Assembly: GCA_036346355.1 (NCBI GenBank)
Contig: CM070591.1
Span: 36,922,392 to 36,986,391 of the forward strand
Direction: 5' to 3'
Length of the DNA stretch: 64,000 nt
Origin: Rhipidocladum racemiflorum
Lineage: Eukaryota; Streptophyta; Magnoliopsida; Poales; Poaceae
Part shown: positions 1 through 10,620 of the stretch, piece after piece
Position numbering within the stretch: the first letter of the stretch is position 1
Layout of the letters: every line of letters starts with the position of its first letter
Made by a program: the position numbers and the translations under genes
Notes under the pieces: model-generated
Told to the model about the DNA's origin: nothing
Database searches by the model: none
What the model saw: only the letters and a program-made list of their open reading frames with translations

Positions 1-274
1 CTTAGCTATAGATGTTTCTGCGGATGGTTTTGGTTTAATCATTTATGATGATGTTTTATCCATTATATATTGCTGCTTTAGATGTCTTATGTTATGAAAT
101 ATTTTGCTATGATATTGCTATTGTTCAAATCATGATAAAACAAAGGAGATGCTACCTAAATTTCGGGTTTTAGCATGTGCTCCTTTGCTGAAATTTATGC
201 TTAATTGTGGTATTTAGATGTTGTTTAGTCTATGTTTGGTAGCATTCGGGCACACTAGATGCCGGGGTGTTACA
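1..274 (+). repeat. 3' end of a family A Ty3/gypsy LTR
   Basis: The sequence matches the last part of the family A LTRs at 9240-9384 and 20280-20435. Shared landmarks are an AAACAAAGGAGATGCT block, a GGTATTTAGATGTTG block and the terminus GCCGGGGTGTTACA. The LTR begins outside the window, so I cannot say whether it is solo or part of an element. The five bases after it are TGCAT, the expected target-site copy if this is a true end. Confidence 0.8.
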
Positions 275-443
275 TGCATTCTCCGAGGTCGGGAAAAGGG
301 ACTTTCCTTGTATTGGACGGGGCCCTATGGCCTCTGACAACTTTGCCCTCTTGATGGAAGGATTCTCCGAGGTCTCCTATGGTTATTTGCCTTCAGTGCT
401 AATCCTTTTGCGCACCAGCTCTACACTCTATGTAGGAGTAGGA
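275..443. other. short unassigned flank between two LTRs
   Basis: This 169-bp stretch lies between a family A LTR end and a solo family B LTR. Its right edge (GTAGGAGTAGGA) resembles the AGGAGY-rich sequence on the far side of that solo LTR at 4022-4100. It was therefore probably contiguous with the CACTA debris there before insertion. I see no convincing coding signal; a 74-codon plus-strand ORF here is not recognisable. Confidence 0.4.
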
Positions 444-1459
444 TGTAACACCCCAATTTTTGCTTTTATTATACTTAAAGTGTATTTGTGAATTTTTGGA
501 ATTTTTTTGGAATTTATTTGGATTTAATTTGAATTTATTCCTTTTGAGATGATTAAATAATTAAAAATTTTAAATAAAATTTTGTTAGAAATATTTTATT
601 TGAGTCCAAAATGTCTCAAAGTATTTTCTAGAAAATTTCTTATTATTTTGCTATTTTTCTTGAATTATTTGAATTTCTAGAAATTATTTTAATTAGTAAA
701 TCGCTGGAAAAACCCAACCGGGTTTTACTGTTCATCCGACCCGAGTCAGACTCAAGTCAGACTCGAGCCCAACCGAGCCACGTTCGAGCCAGACCCGAGC
801 CGGACCGAACCCATTTAAGCGGACCGTTGGATCAAGATCCAATGGCCAGGATCGAGCCACGTGTTCACGCGCGTTGAACCGTTGGATCGAGATCTGACGG
901 CTGTGCCTGCGTTCGCTCGTGCGCATGAGGGAGGCCGTCGATCGCGGTCGTGTGTGCGGCTATGATGTCGCCATGTCGTCGTCGTCTCCGAGCCCGACTT
1001 GGACTCCGCAGCTCAACGGCCGCGCCGCAATCTCCACGGGGATCTCAAACGTCGAGGCGGGTATTAAAGGGTGGACCCCCGCGCTGTGTTTGCCATTTCA
1101 TGCGTCTCATTTTGCCCTAGGTCTAGATGCCTGAGCAGCCACCGTTCGCGCATGATTGCTCGTCGGAGTTAAGAACAGCCGCCGCTGATCTTCTCTGTTC
1201 CCGTGCACGTTCGGCCATCTTCCTCCTTGTCAAGCATAGATCCGGAACACCCATCGCGAGACGCGCCCGTGTGGCACTTTCGCTTCTCCAGATCTGCCCC
1301 GAAACGCCATCGCGTTGGTCATCTTCCCCAGCCCCGGTGACCTAGCCCCGCCGTGCCGCCATCGTCGCCCACGAACTTCCTCGGCCGTCCGATCAAGATC
1401 CGACCGCTACGGTAGTCCACGTCGCCCTAGCCCCCGTAGAGACTAGATGCAATTCGGAC

Positions 1460-1479
1460 CGTTGGATCTAGATCCAACG
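1460..1479. repeat. 20-bp perfect palindrome in family B LTR
   Basis: The site reads CGTTGGATCTAGATCCAACG. Related inverted-repeat modules recur through the same LTR (around 1530-1560, 1590-1620, 1690-1720, 1740-1800) and in the other family B LTRs (28770-28790, 28898-28922, 37423-37441, 43566-43582, 44250-44270). They could form hairpins or bind dimeric factors; the function is unknown. Confidence 0.85.
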
Positions 1480-1860
1480 CGTCCGATTAAGCCACGTCGC
1501 CACCTTTACCACACCGTGCTAAGATCCAATCATAACCGTTAGATCTAGATCGTGCGGTTAGATTTATCCCGCGTTATAGCGCTAGATGCAATATCAGCCG
1601 TTCAATCGAGATTGAATGGTGTAGATTGAGCCACGCGTCAGCCGCTGCGTCATGCCACGTCACCACATGATGCGATGAAAATCTGATCGGATCTCGACCG
1701 TCCCATCCGAATCGTACGGTCCAGATCCACCGCGTTTAATCCAAAACGCGTGAAGTTGGATCTAATCTGGACCGTTGGATTACGAATTGACGATCCAGAT
1801 TGCGCAACGTGTATGGGAGCCGGACCGGTGTGGTCCATGCGGGAGTCGCCCGGTCTTGGC

Positions 1861-2128
1861 TGACGTCACCCGTGACGTCAGCATGGGCCCACGTGTCAGC
1901 CACCGGTCGCACCGTGCGATGATGTCACCCGTGACGTCATGCTAACGTCACGGTGGGGCCCCCGTGTCAGCCCATTCGACCGAGCGTCATGATGTCAGCA
2001 GCTGACGTCATCCGAGTGGGACCCGCGTGTCAGCGACACGTGTCCCCGTGGACCGGGTCCACGGTGGACCGAGCCCGAGCCGTGGACCCAACCCAGTCCA
2101 TGGACCGGATGACGCAAGCATGACGTCA
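1861..2128. promoter_or_regulatory. cluster of TGACGTCA palindromes and ACGTGTC boxes in family B LTR
   Basis: Perfect TGACGTCA occurs at 1861, 1873, 1932, 2003 and 2121. ACGTGTC (ABRE/G-box-like) boxes lie among them at about 1890 and 2037. TGACG/ACGT cores are established binding sites of plant TGA and ABA-response bZIP factors. The cluster recurs in the B1 5' LTR (29175, 29222, 29234, 29293, 29474) and in the minus-strand LTR at about 43030-43190. A U3 enhancer is an inference from motif density and conservation. Confidence 0.6.
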
Positions 2129-4021
2129 TAATTCAATTTTTCTTTAGAAAAATAATTCGGTGGAAATTCAAAATCCATGCTGGCGTCATAATCCGGATTT
2201 TTCAATAGAAAAATAAATGAATTAATTCGGTTTATTCTTTTATTGATTTATTCAAACTTCAAACGCTTATAACTTTTGCGTTTTAACTCCGATTGGGACG
2301 ATTCTAGTTCCTAAATTTTTGTAAAATTTAGCTCTATTTAATGGTGAATTTTATTTAAATTTTTGGACACTTTTTGTCTACTGTTTATTTATTTATTGCT
2401 ATTTGTGCGCGTTACGAGTAGACGTTGAAGTGCCTGAAGGCTTCGAAGATGAAGTTTTGACCCAGGAGCAAGTGCAAGAGCCTGAACCAGTACTTTTTGA
2501 AGGCAAGTTATGCTTTGATCATATTGTTCCCACTTTCGAAAATTATTTTGATTCAATTTTTTGCATGTTAATTTAATTAGAAAATGCTTTAATTATTTTT
2601 GGGAATTAGTTAAATGCCAATTCTGTTGTATGCCACCTTGACATAAATAATTGTATGCCATGAACCCTTTGTCACCCTAGTTGTGGATTATTTAGTTGGA
2701 TATTATTAAAATGCCAACATGGGCAATTAGACCGCTGTAGGATAATGCTTAGCCCTGCCACGTAGTCATGACATGATTTGGATAATCAAATATTAACATT
2801 GACTTAATGAGATATGAAACATGATTTGGAAAGGTGTCATGTGTTATTGATGATGACGTTGATGGCACGTGGTGCATGGTAATCAACTGGGATTTGATAA
2901 AATGCTTTGGACTAGGGCAAGTGGCATGTTTGATCAGGTGAGCCAAGAATGGTATCGAGAAAGTCGTTTTGGTTCTTCGGGTAGTCTTGCCGTAGTCAAT
3001 TAAAGACTTAACCTTGCAAGCCTTTGAACTGAGTCATTCTTACAACCACAAGTCTGGAATGGGGCAGACCTAGCTGATTAATTTGTTGATTCTAAACTTT
3101 AGTACTATTGTGGTGGTGTGAGGCCCGGGTAGTGGTAACCAATCCTCACACGGGTGGCTCACATGGCGCAAGAGGGGGGCCCTGGATGTGGTAACCAGTC
3201 CCACAAGTGTTGAAACCTTAGCGAGTAGTACTAGATTTAGATAGGCATTGGAAAGGCTTTGTTACGGACACTCGCCTTTGTGGTGTTTGACTGTATCTTG
3301 TGGGTAAAGTGTATAACCTCTGCAGATTGTAAAATCTATTCGAATAGCCTTGTCCGCGACATTGGACATTGCTCGGGAATTACAGTCAAGGGTTAGACTT
3401 TATGAAAATAAGCATGGTTTTTGGATACTTGGTGTTGGAAATGATGAACTTGTTTTAGGCTGATAAATGCTTCACTTGTGAAATTATTTATGAAATTATT
3501 ATTTCTATTACAGTTTTACTACTTTCATTCTATTATTGTTATTTATGAATGTGTTTTACTGCAAAAGAACCATCTTAGCCTATTGTTGGAATAAGCCATG
3601 CATAGTATTAGCTTTGCATTCTGTGCATGACTTGCTGAGTACCAAGTACTCACCCCTTGCAACAACACAACATCAGTTGAAGAAGAAGCAACGCCCGCAC
3701 TGGAGGAGGAGTTCTAGGAGGAGCCATCGAACTAGGGGAAAGAGCCCAATCAGTTGCCTGTGGTATATTGGTTGGCGCCGCGCATTTCTTTATTTTTCGC
3801 TGCAGATTTATGTGAGTCAGAATATAGCCCTGCGAGGCATACTTTTGTAACTTGACCATAAGATCGAGCAACCGGTTATATTTCCCTTTCAATAAAGTAC
3901 TTTACTATTTCATTGAGTATGATTGTGGTATTTACCGATGTTGAGACTGTGTGCACTAGCGTGATCCTGGACTAGTGCTGAATACACAGAGGGTTCGGAT
4001 TTGCAAATTCGGGTCCCGACA

Positions 4022-5754
4022 TAGGAGCAGGAGCAGGAATGGGAATAGGTGCCAGAGCAGCTGCAGGAGCAAGAGCAGGAGTAGGAGTAGGTGCAGGTAC
4101 AATAGGAACCTACAAATCACATGCATATGTAATGTGTTGTATTACGGCAGTGGTCGAGAAAATGTGGGGATTTATACCTTGAGCAGTACGACACCTGTCG
4201 TGGGCCACTTCATGAATGACATTCGTGCTTGCCCGAGAGTGGTGATATCTTCATTCGGTGGGAACTCCAGCACATAAGATAGGAATTCATCATGGAGATA
4301 GTCCACACGCACCCTCATGTAACCCTTCCCCAAAGGGATACCATGCATGATGTCATCCTCCTTACATGAAAATGCAACCCTGTGTCTAGGCTCAATGGTA
4401 AATTCATCTTTGATTAGGACTAGCTGGCACTTGGAAGGCGCCTGGAAGAAGTGTGCAACTTGATTGTAATCATTGTTTAGCTTACTCCCATACCTTAAAG
4501 TCAAAAAATAATTATTACCTTGAGCTATGGTCCAGGCATATCATTTCTGGAAGCGCAGCTGCTAGGGCGTATAGCAGTTCTACGAGAGGCGAGGCAATAT
4601 GACTCTAACTCTGGGAGATCATTGCCATCATCTCTACCCTTAGGGCCTCCTTAGACTCCATCATCTCCTTCATCTGCTCCTTCAGCTCCTCTCCCTCAGC
4701 GTTACCTTGAGGCGATCCGCGCATGATTCCCATGATCTTGATCTAGCGCTGACAGCATCCTCGTCTTGAAAGAAGGACCTCTTCATGTGCCCGGCAACTG
4801 TGGCAAGCAACAACCCCTTATGGTTGGGCTTTCCGATTGTCGAATATAAGATGTCTCTCGACCCTTGGCTTTGAAACATCTTCTGTTCTTCTTGCTAGCT
4901 TACCTCCTCCTACAAGAAGTGAATATAAGTTAGTACTAAAATACAACATAAAAGATCAAATGCAACGTACTAAGTTAGATGTCTTACGCTAGTGGTGACG
5001 ATCTGCATGGTCACAAGGTTTGGAACTACAAGCCGGCCGTAGGAGGTTTTCTTTGTCCTTGCTAATACCCTGTCGCATGCCTGCTTCTCACATATGTGGG
5101 AGTAAGGCATTGTCATCCCAGAGTTCGCACACTCCTCAGCTAGTCGCGCTCACTTTGCCTTCTTGCATACATAGTCGCTGGAACTAAATGGTGTGTGTAT
5201 GTGTTTTGCCTCTGGATAGCGATGTTCTTCTCTCTTAGCTCCTCTACCTCCGGCGTACTCTTCATACTTGTGAACTCCTCCCAAACCTCAAGAGTCACAA
5301 ACGGATACCTCTGGAAGGGAGTATGGCCTTTAAACACATACTCAGTATGCATGAGAACCCTAAAATACCTCAAAGACACACCCATTCTCTTCAAGGCATA
5401 CCATCTCATATTTATTTCATCTTCCTCTGGTATAATCAATTTCCCCGTAACATTGCCCCATAGCCGGTTCTTCTGCTCGGCGCTGACTTACTTCCTCCAG
5501 TCCTTAACTGTGATTGCCACTCTCTCCCTAACCAATTGGCCGATAAAAGAGAGTAGCGCCCCATATACTTGCCAGGACCCATTGCAAACATATGTGGCAT
5601 CAAAGTGGAGAACCTGCGGGGTTCTCCCCATGGCCCCTTAGTCGGTCCTCGGCCCTTCATCACCTTACTTGACGGCGCCTCAGCAGCACCTTCTTCTCTC
5701 TCTAGCATTGAGCCAGTGCTCTCCTTTTGTGACATTTTGAATATATATATCTAA
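4022..5754 (-). pseudogene. decayed CACTA (En/Spm) transposon protein
   Basis: Three minus-strand blocks resemble the plant Ptta/En/Spm-type protein that accompanies grass CACTA elements. From upstream to downstream they are: 5735-5436; 5439-5140, with a W-x-E-F-T-S-x-K block followed by a H-H-L-x-P-x-x-Y block typical of the family; and 4879-4172, with an I-G-K-P-N-H motif and a closing T-L-G-Q-A block near 4230. The 4022-4100 section would encode a Pro/Ala-rich tract. Stops and frame changes separate the blocks, so no functional product is expected. The solo family B LTR (444-4021) inserted into its downstream end. No CACTA terminal inverted repeat was found. The family call is from memory of conserved blocks. 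Confidence 0.6.
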
Positions 5755-6020
5755 CCTAAACTTCATGCGAGAAAGCAATTCATATGTTTGTCATGGTCAT
5801 ATATTTCACATGAGTGAAAGCAATTCATAACTATTATGTCGACTTGACAATAAATCATGTAAATTAACAGATTAATGGATAATTTATAGCATATTATTGT
5901 ACTAGCTAATAGATTAATGGATGATCTTAAAAAACATCTATCTGTTACCAACTAAGTATGTACCAACGATGACTCCTAATCTCTGAATAGGTTAGGTCCT
6001 AATTCCATTCGAAGATATGT
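5755..6020. other. AT-rich non-coding sequence upstream of CACTA debris
   Basis: The stretch is AT-rich with a short ATATATATAT run near 5742 and direct repeats of AAGCAATTCAT at about 5773 and 5819. I see no gene. It is probably the 5' region of the CACTA remnant. Confidence 0.4.
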
Positions 6021-6206
6021 GGTTCGGGCAAGTTCCTAAGCTGTTTTACAACTACAGGGAAAATTTCGACAGCATCACCCCATTTTTCTCCAAATACACA
6101 TCTTGACAACAGGTCAAGAGGGTGTGTATCTGGAGAACAACAGGGAGATGCCGCCGAAACTTTCTCTGGAGTTGTACAATAGCTTCATTAGGAACTTGCC
6201 TGAACC
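6021..6206. repeat. inverted repeat (about 90-bp arms, almost no loop)
   Basis: The left arm starts GGTTCGGGCAAGTTCCTAA at 6021. The right arm ends at 6206 with the inverted complement (TTAGGAACTTGCCTGAACC). The arms also share a TTTCGGCGGCATC-type block and a block around TTGACCTGTTGTCAAGATG at the centre. They are imperfect (about 80-85 percent by eye). Position beside CACTA coding debris suggests a CACTA subterminal foldback, though a separate foldback or MITE is possible. Confidence 0.7.
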
Positions 6207-6434
6207 ACATCCACAAACTGTCCAAAAAACCGTAGACAATTCGAGACCACTTACTTATAAATATGCCATTTCAACATAGTTATAAACAAGCACCCTCGAA
6301 CCGGAGACGCATAGGTTACGCAACCTAGCATTGATCATATTACATCAACAATAATAAATAACAATAGTGAATTGAAAATGCGGTATTAGCAAATTTCTTA
6401 TTACTAGGATAGCTGGACCTAAAAATTACACATA
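6207..6434. other. non-coding sequence, nothing recognised
   Basis: AT-rich sequence between the hairpin and the family A element. No coding potential or repeat structure seen. It ends in AATAG (6435-6439), the target-site copy of the next element. Confidence 0.5.
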
Positions 6435-6439
6435 AATAG

Positions 6440-9384
6440 TGTGACACCACGGAGTGTCATAACCTTATTTAATGTGCATGATGAGGTTAAAAACATTATG
6501 AAATATGGTATTGGAGGTTAAAACCATATGGTATGAGGTTTAATTGCGTTTTCGGGCCGTTTCCGGGAGTTTGGGCCTTTCCGGGGGAGTTTGGGCCTAA
6601 AAGAAGGGGTTGTCGGCTTTGGTGGGATGAAGTATGAGTCCATTTAGGATTAGGAATCTTGTTTGGGGCTGGTAAGAGGGGCTTCCCCTGCCCCTTATTG
6701 CGCCCACCCACCCTTGTGCGCCCCCACACCCCCCTTGTGCCCTAGCCGCCCCACCCTCCCTCTCCCTCTTGGCCGTGCGCCCCCCCTTTGCCCCCTTGGA
6801 TCCCCACCTCTCCACCACCTCTCCTCCACCCCTTTCTGCCCTAGGGTAGTCTCTCCACCCCTGCACCTCGAAGATCCATCCATTGGAGCGAGGAGCGAGG
6901 AGATCTATTGGGTTTTCGTGCGTCGGGCGAAGCTATGGCCATGGGACTCCTTGGGGTTGGGCTAGGTACTGTTCTAAGGATCAACATCATGTTTTTAGAT
7001 CAATTGGTAGTGCTGGAATTGAGTAGATTAGATGAAATCTAGAAGTTGTCACGTTCTCTGTTTCGGACAGCATGAGCAGTCGACATAGGGTTCGGTTTTT
7101 CACCAATTTAGATTCCGAATTTGGACAGCCGCCTGTTGAAGAAGTTGTAGGTAATTTCAATATCTTTCCGTGGGTATAAAGAACGTCCAGTTCCGATCAT
7201 CCGTTTGAAAGTTATGACTGTTTTACCGAGCGTGTTAAAATCTGTGACGTGATTGGAACAGATCACGGTATTCTGTAGATTAAACCACTTTAGATTCTGA
7301 ATTAGTCTTTCCATATACTTAGAAAAAGTTAGGAAATTTCCTAAGAAATGCGTGGATGTACTAGTTTAATTGATTCGGAGTCCCAGAACCCATGTTATGC
7401 TTTTTGGAAGGCTGCTGTCCCGACGGGACAGAACCTCTGTTTTTGGGTTTTGCGATTAGTTGGCAATGTCGGGGTAGATGAGGGTTTTTGTACTGTTTTG
7501 TGGACATGATTGTGAGTGTGTGGTACCTATGTGCAGGTGGTGTGACCCCGGGAGTGCCTTCCACTTCCCGCCAATCCGTTGCCCGTGGTTGAGGCAAGTG
7601 TATTGTAATGGATAGCGGTTTGTAGGTTGCTAGTTGAGACTAGATGAAATTGCTTATATGATATGATCACTTGCCATGCTTTAATGATTGCCAATGATAT
7701 GATGAGTATGCTTATTATGTTATGATGCTATGTGTTAATGTACAAGTTAATTATGATGTTGGCATATTTGCATACATGGCATGTTACATGGCCCGGGCGG
7801 TGAGAAAGTCATAACTAGTCCGGGGAAGGTCGGTGAGAAAGTTATGACTATTCCGGAGAGCCAATGAGTAAATCCTACATCGTGATTCCATCCACCGCGG
7901 TGTTTGGAAGCGAGGAGTAGGCACCCTCCTTCTTCGGGATGGAAGGGGGGAGAGGGTGCACACCGACGGGTGTGTACTCAACCATACCAGTATGAGTTTC
8001 CAAGGAGACATGAGCATCGCATTGCATTGCATATAGGGATGGAACTGGTACGGATATTTTCCGACCGACCGACCGAATTGATTTGGATAATGATTTGGAT
8101 AGTTTCACAGATATCCAGTTGATTTCTTGGATAAGGATATGAATACAGATAATTTACATGGATACGGATACGGATATGGAACACTGATTATCCGATGGAT
8201 ACGGAATATCCGAGTTTTTGTTCGGATAATATCCGAATATGACATACGGATATTATCCGAATAACACGTTTTAGAATAACACATTAACAATTTAACATGT
8301 TTCACTATTTCAGAGACTGGGTCTGCATTGGATGACAAGATATAATGTGTTCATGTGTGCTAGATGCTAATTTGGAGATATTAGGGTAAAGGTGGTACAG
8401 AAATTGGCAAGTGGCGTTTCAGGAGGGCTACTTAGGATTCAGTAGGATATGCCAGCTGCAAATCATTTGGTTCAATTATTGCAATGGGGTACATTGTTAC
8501 TCACAGAGTCACATGTATGACAAGCTGGGGATAAAAAGGCAAAAAAAGACATACAAATATATTTCTTTTGGAATTTTGAATTTAAATTTGGACCGATTTT
8601 GGAAAAAAACTAAAATTGGATTTTAAAATATCCGACTAATATTATTCGTATCCATGTTGATTCCGATCCATATTCGATCTGTATTCGTAACCGATATTAT
8701 CCTGTATAATTCGTATTCGATTCTGTATTCGATAAAAAATACAGATACGGATATGAATAGGACGATATTCGACCGTATCCGATCCGATCACATCCCTAAT
8801 TGCATACATATTGATGATGATAATGATATGTGATCATGAATGAGATGGTTTACATGATGTGAGATAATATTGCCATGTAATTGTTCTTGTTGTACCATTG
8901 CAATATGCTTGCTGAGTTTTGAACTCACGCTTGTGTTTTCTTGTTGTTTTAGGTACCATGAGACCGGCATGCGGGGAAGGGAATTAGTCACACTTCCGCA
9001 TGTAGCTTCACTCATTTGATTCCACAAGTCATTCAATTAGTTTATTTTATAATAAACTGCGTGTCATGATCATTGCTTTAAGGTTTAGCTTTGCTATATG
9101 AGAATCTTATTGTTCGTTTGACTCTTGGAGACATTAAATGCTTGAAAATAGACTTATATTGTTGTTAAGTCTTTAATTATTGCTGTTTTAATTGTCTCTC
9201 ATATTGCCTTATATTGCTATACTGTTGTTGCTCCTTCAAATCATGGTAAAACAAAGGAGATGCTGCCGAAATCTCGGGTTTTAGCATTTACTCCTTTGCT
9301 GTAATTTACCTTAATTCATGGTATTTAGATGTTGTTTAGCTTATGTTTGTTAGCATTCAGGCATATTAAATGCCTGGTGTTATT
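6440..9384 (+). repeat. 5' LTR of the outer family A element
   Basis: The start is TGTGACACCACGG. The end is decayed (CTGGTGTTATT where other copies read CCGGGGTGTTACA). After subtracting the 765-bp hAT insertion and its 8-bp duplication it is about 2.17 kb, matching 10621-12770 and 21292-23470. A C-rich tract (6680-6850), a pair of direct repeats at 7798-7860 (GTGAGAAAGT, one TCATAACTAGTCCGG and one TATGACTATTCCGG) and a GGAGTAGGCACCCTCC block are shared by all copies. Confidence 0.88.
8034..8798 (+). mobile_element. non-autonomous hAT-type element inside the LTR
   Basis: The ends are TAGGGATG and CATCCCTA, flanked by a perfect 8-bp duplication ATTGCATA (8026-8033 and 8799-8806), the size typical of hAT transposons. 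At 765 bp it carries no transposase ORF and is rich in GGATAC/ATCCG repeats near both ends. A related copy lies at 58683-59471. Other family A LTRs lack it at this site, which confirms an insertion. Confidence 0.9.
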
Positions 9385-9389
9385 CTGAT

Positions 9390-9400
9390 TGGTATCGAGC
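9390..9400 (+). other. decayed primer binding site of the outer family A element
   Basis: The site reads TGGTATCGAGC, one base short of the TGGTATCAGAGC complementary to initiator Met-tRNA. It follows the LTR end directly and is followed by the family leader (TTGTAGGTCCTTGGAATGTG). Confidence 0.8.
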
Positions 9401-9726
9401 TTTGTAGGTCCTTGGAATGTGTATTTTTAGTGTCATACCTTAGGTTACAACTAAAATGTGATGTTGGATAATTTAGAAACATGGCTTAGGTTTTAACTAA
9501 AACTTTGTCATAGGATAGCAACATTAAAACTTGCAAAAGTGGAATAAGTAATTTAAAAAACTTGACACACTTGGTTGCACAGTAGGATGGGGTTTCGGTT
9601 CATCATTGCATTGCGCTTGATTATTTAATGAAGATTATGTCTATGATAATGATTGATATTTGTTCTTGGTTTTATGATGTTGTGTTTATGGTTATGTGAT
9701 CGGACGGTTGTCTGTCTGTAGCAGCC

Positions 9727-10620
9727 ATGCCGAGGGGTAGAGGCCGTGGACGCCGTGGCCGTGGAGGCCAGGGGCGAGGTTCTTAGGGAGTTGCTGAGTC
9801 GGTAGCTGAGGGTAGCGCTTCGCTCAATGCTCATGAACTAGCGCAGGAGGAGCTACCGACGGCACAGTCATGGGCTGAGGTACCCGCCGCCAATGCGGAC
9901 ATAGTTCAGGCTCTACAGAGGGAGGTTCAGGAGCTGCGCTAGCTGTTGCGGGCAGCCCCTGCCAGGTGCGACCCTCAGCCGGCCCCGCTTGCTGCTTCGC
10001 GTTTCGAGCCGAGGATGAGTCTCCGGGAGTGGATGTCCCTCCGTCTTGACACTTTTGACGGAGCGGGCACGCCGATCCAGTCCGCAGATTGGCTGCGGTA
10101 CATGGAGCGGCAGTTTGAGGTCCTAGAGTTGACCTCGGTTCAGAGGGCTCGCTTTGTGGCCTTTCAGCTGAAGGGCCAAGCTGATATCTGGTGGGAGGGG
10201 GTTCTGGCTGCTAGAGCCCCTGATCTTGCTCCGGTCACTTGGGAGGACTTTGTGGCTCACTTCCGAGCCAAGTTTTACCCAGAGTCTTTCCTTGAGCGGA
10301 TGGAGCATACTCTGACGACTCATTCCCAAGGAAAGAGGTCGGTGGCAGAGTATGAGGCGGAGTTCAACAGCCTGGTGCGCTTCGTGCCGGCGGTGGCAGC
10401 CGACGACAGGGAGAAGGCGAGGAGGTTCCGTAGAGGCCTCAACCAGGAGTTCAGAGTTGTCATGGGAGCGACCATCCCTCGTGACTTTTGCTCCGTGGTG
10501 GAGCAGGCGAAGGGCATAGAGCTCGAGTTGAAGCTCTCCCGGGATAGGCAAAACCCGGGTGATTGAGGGGTTCCTGCGGCCCCAGGCGGGGGCCAGAAGA
10601 GGACCATTGGTGGAGGAGGT
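9727..10620 (+). pseudogene. gag: gag of the outer family A element, interrupted
   Basis: Gag would coat the genomic RNA and form the virus-like particle in the cytoplasm. The start chosen is the ATG at 9727, opening an Arg/Gly-rich leader (M-P-R-G-R-G-R-G), the same start as the inner copy at 19014. The frame holds to 10566 but has stops at 9784 (TAG), 9940 (TAG) and 10564 (TGA). The inner copy has CAG at the first two. The retrotransposon gag core with its W-L-R-Y and D-I-W-W-E-G motifs lies at about 10080-10540. The zinc knuckle is absent because a family A LTR in opposite orientation begins at 10621. Confidence 0.85.

Larger units (their letters stand above)
444..4021 (+). mobile_element. 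solo LTR of family B (Ty3/gypsy chromovirus)
   Basis: The LTR starts TGTAACACCCCAATTTTT and ends GGGTCCCGACA. It is flanked by a perfect 5-bp target-site duplication TAGGA (439-443 and 4022-4026). It aligns end to end with the 5' LTR of element B1 (27816-31325), and no PBS, coding region or PPT is attached. Solo LTRs arise by recombination between the two LTRs of one element. At about 3.58 kb it is long for an LTR. It differs locally from B1, for example around 3100-3230 against 30360-30540. The order inside is AT-rich start, GC-rich section with palindromes and TGACGTCA motifs (about 720-2130), then an AT-rich section. Confidence 0.92.
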
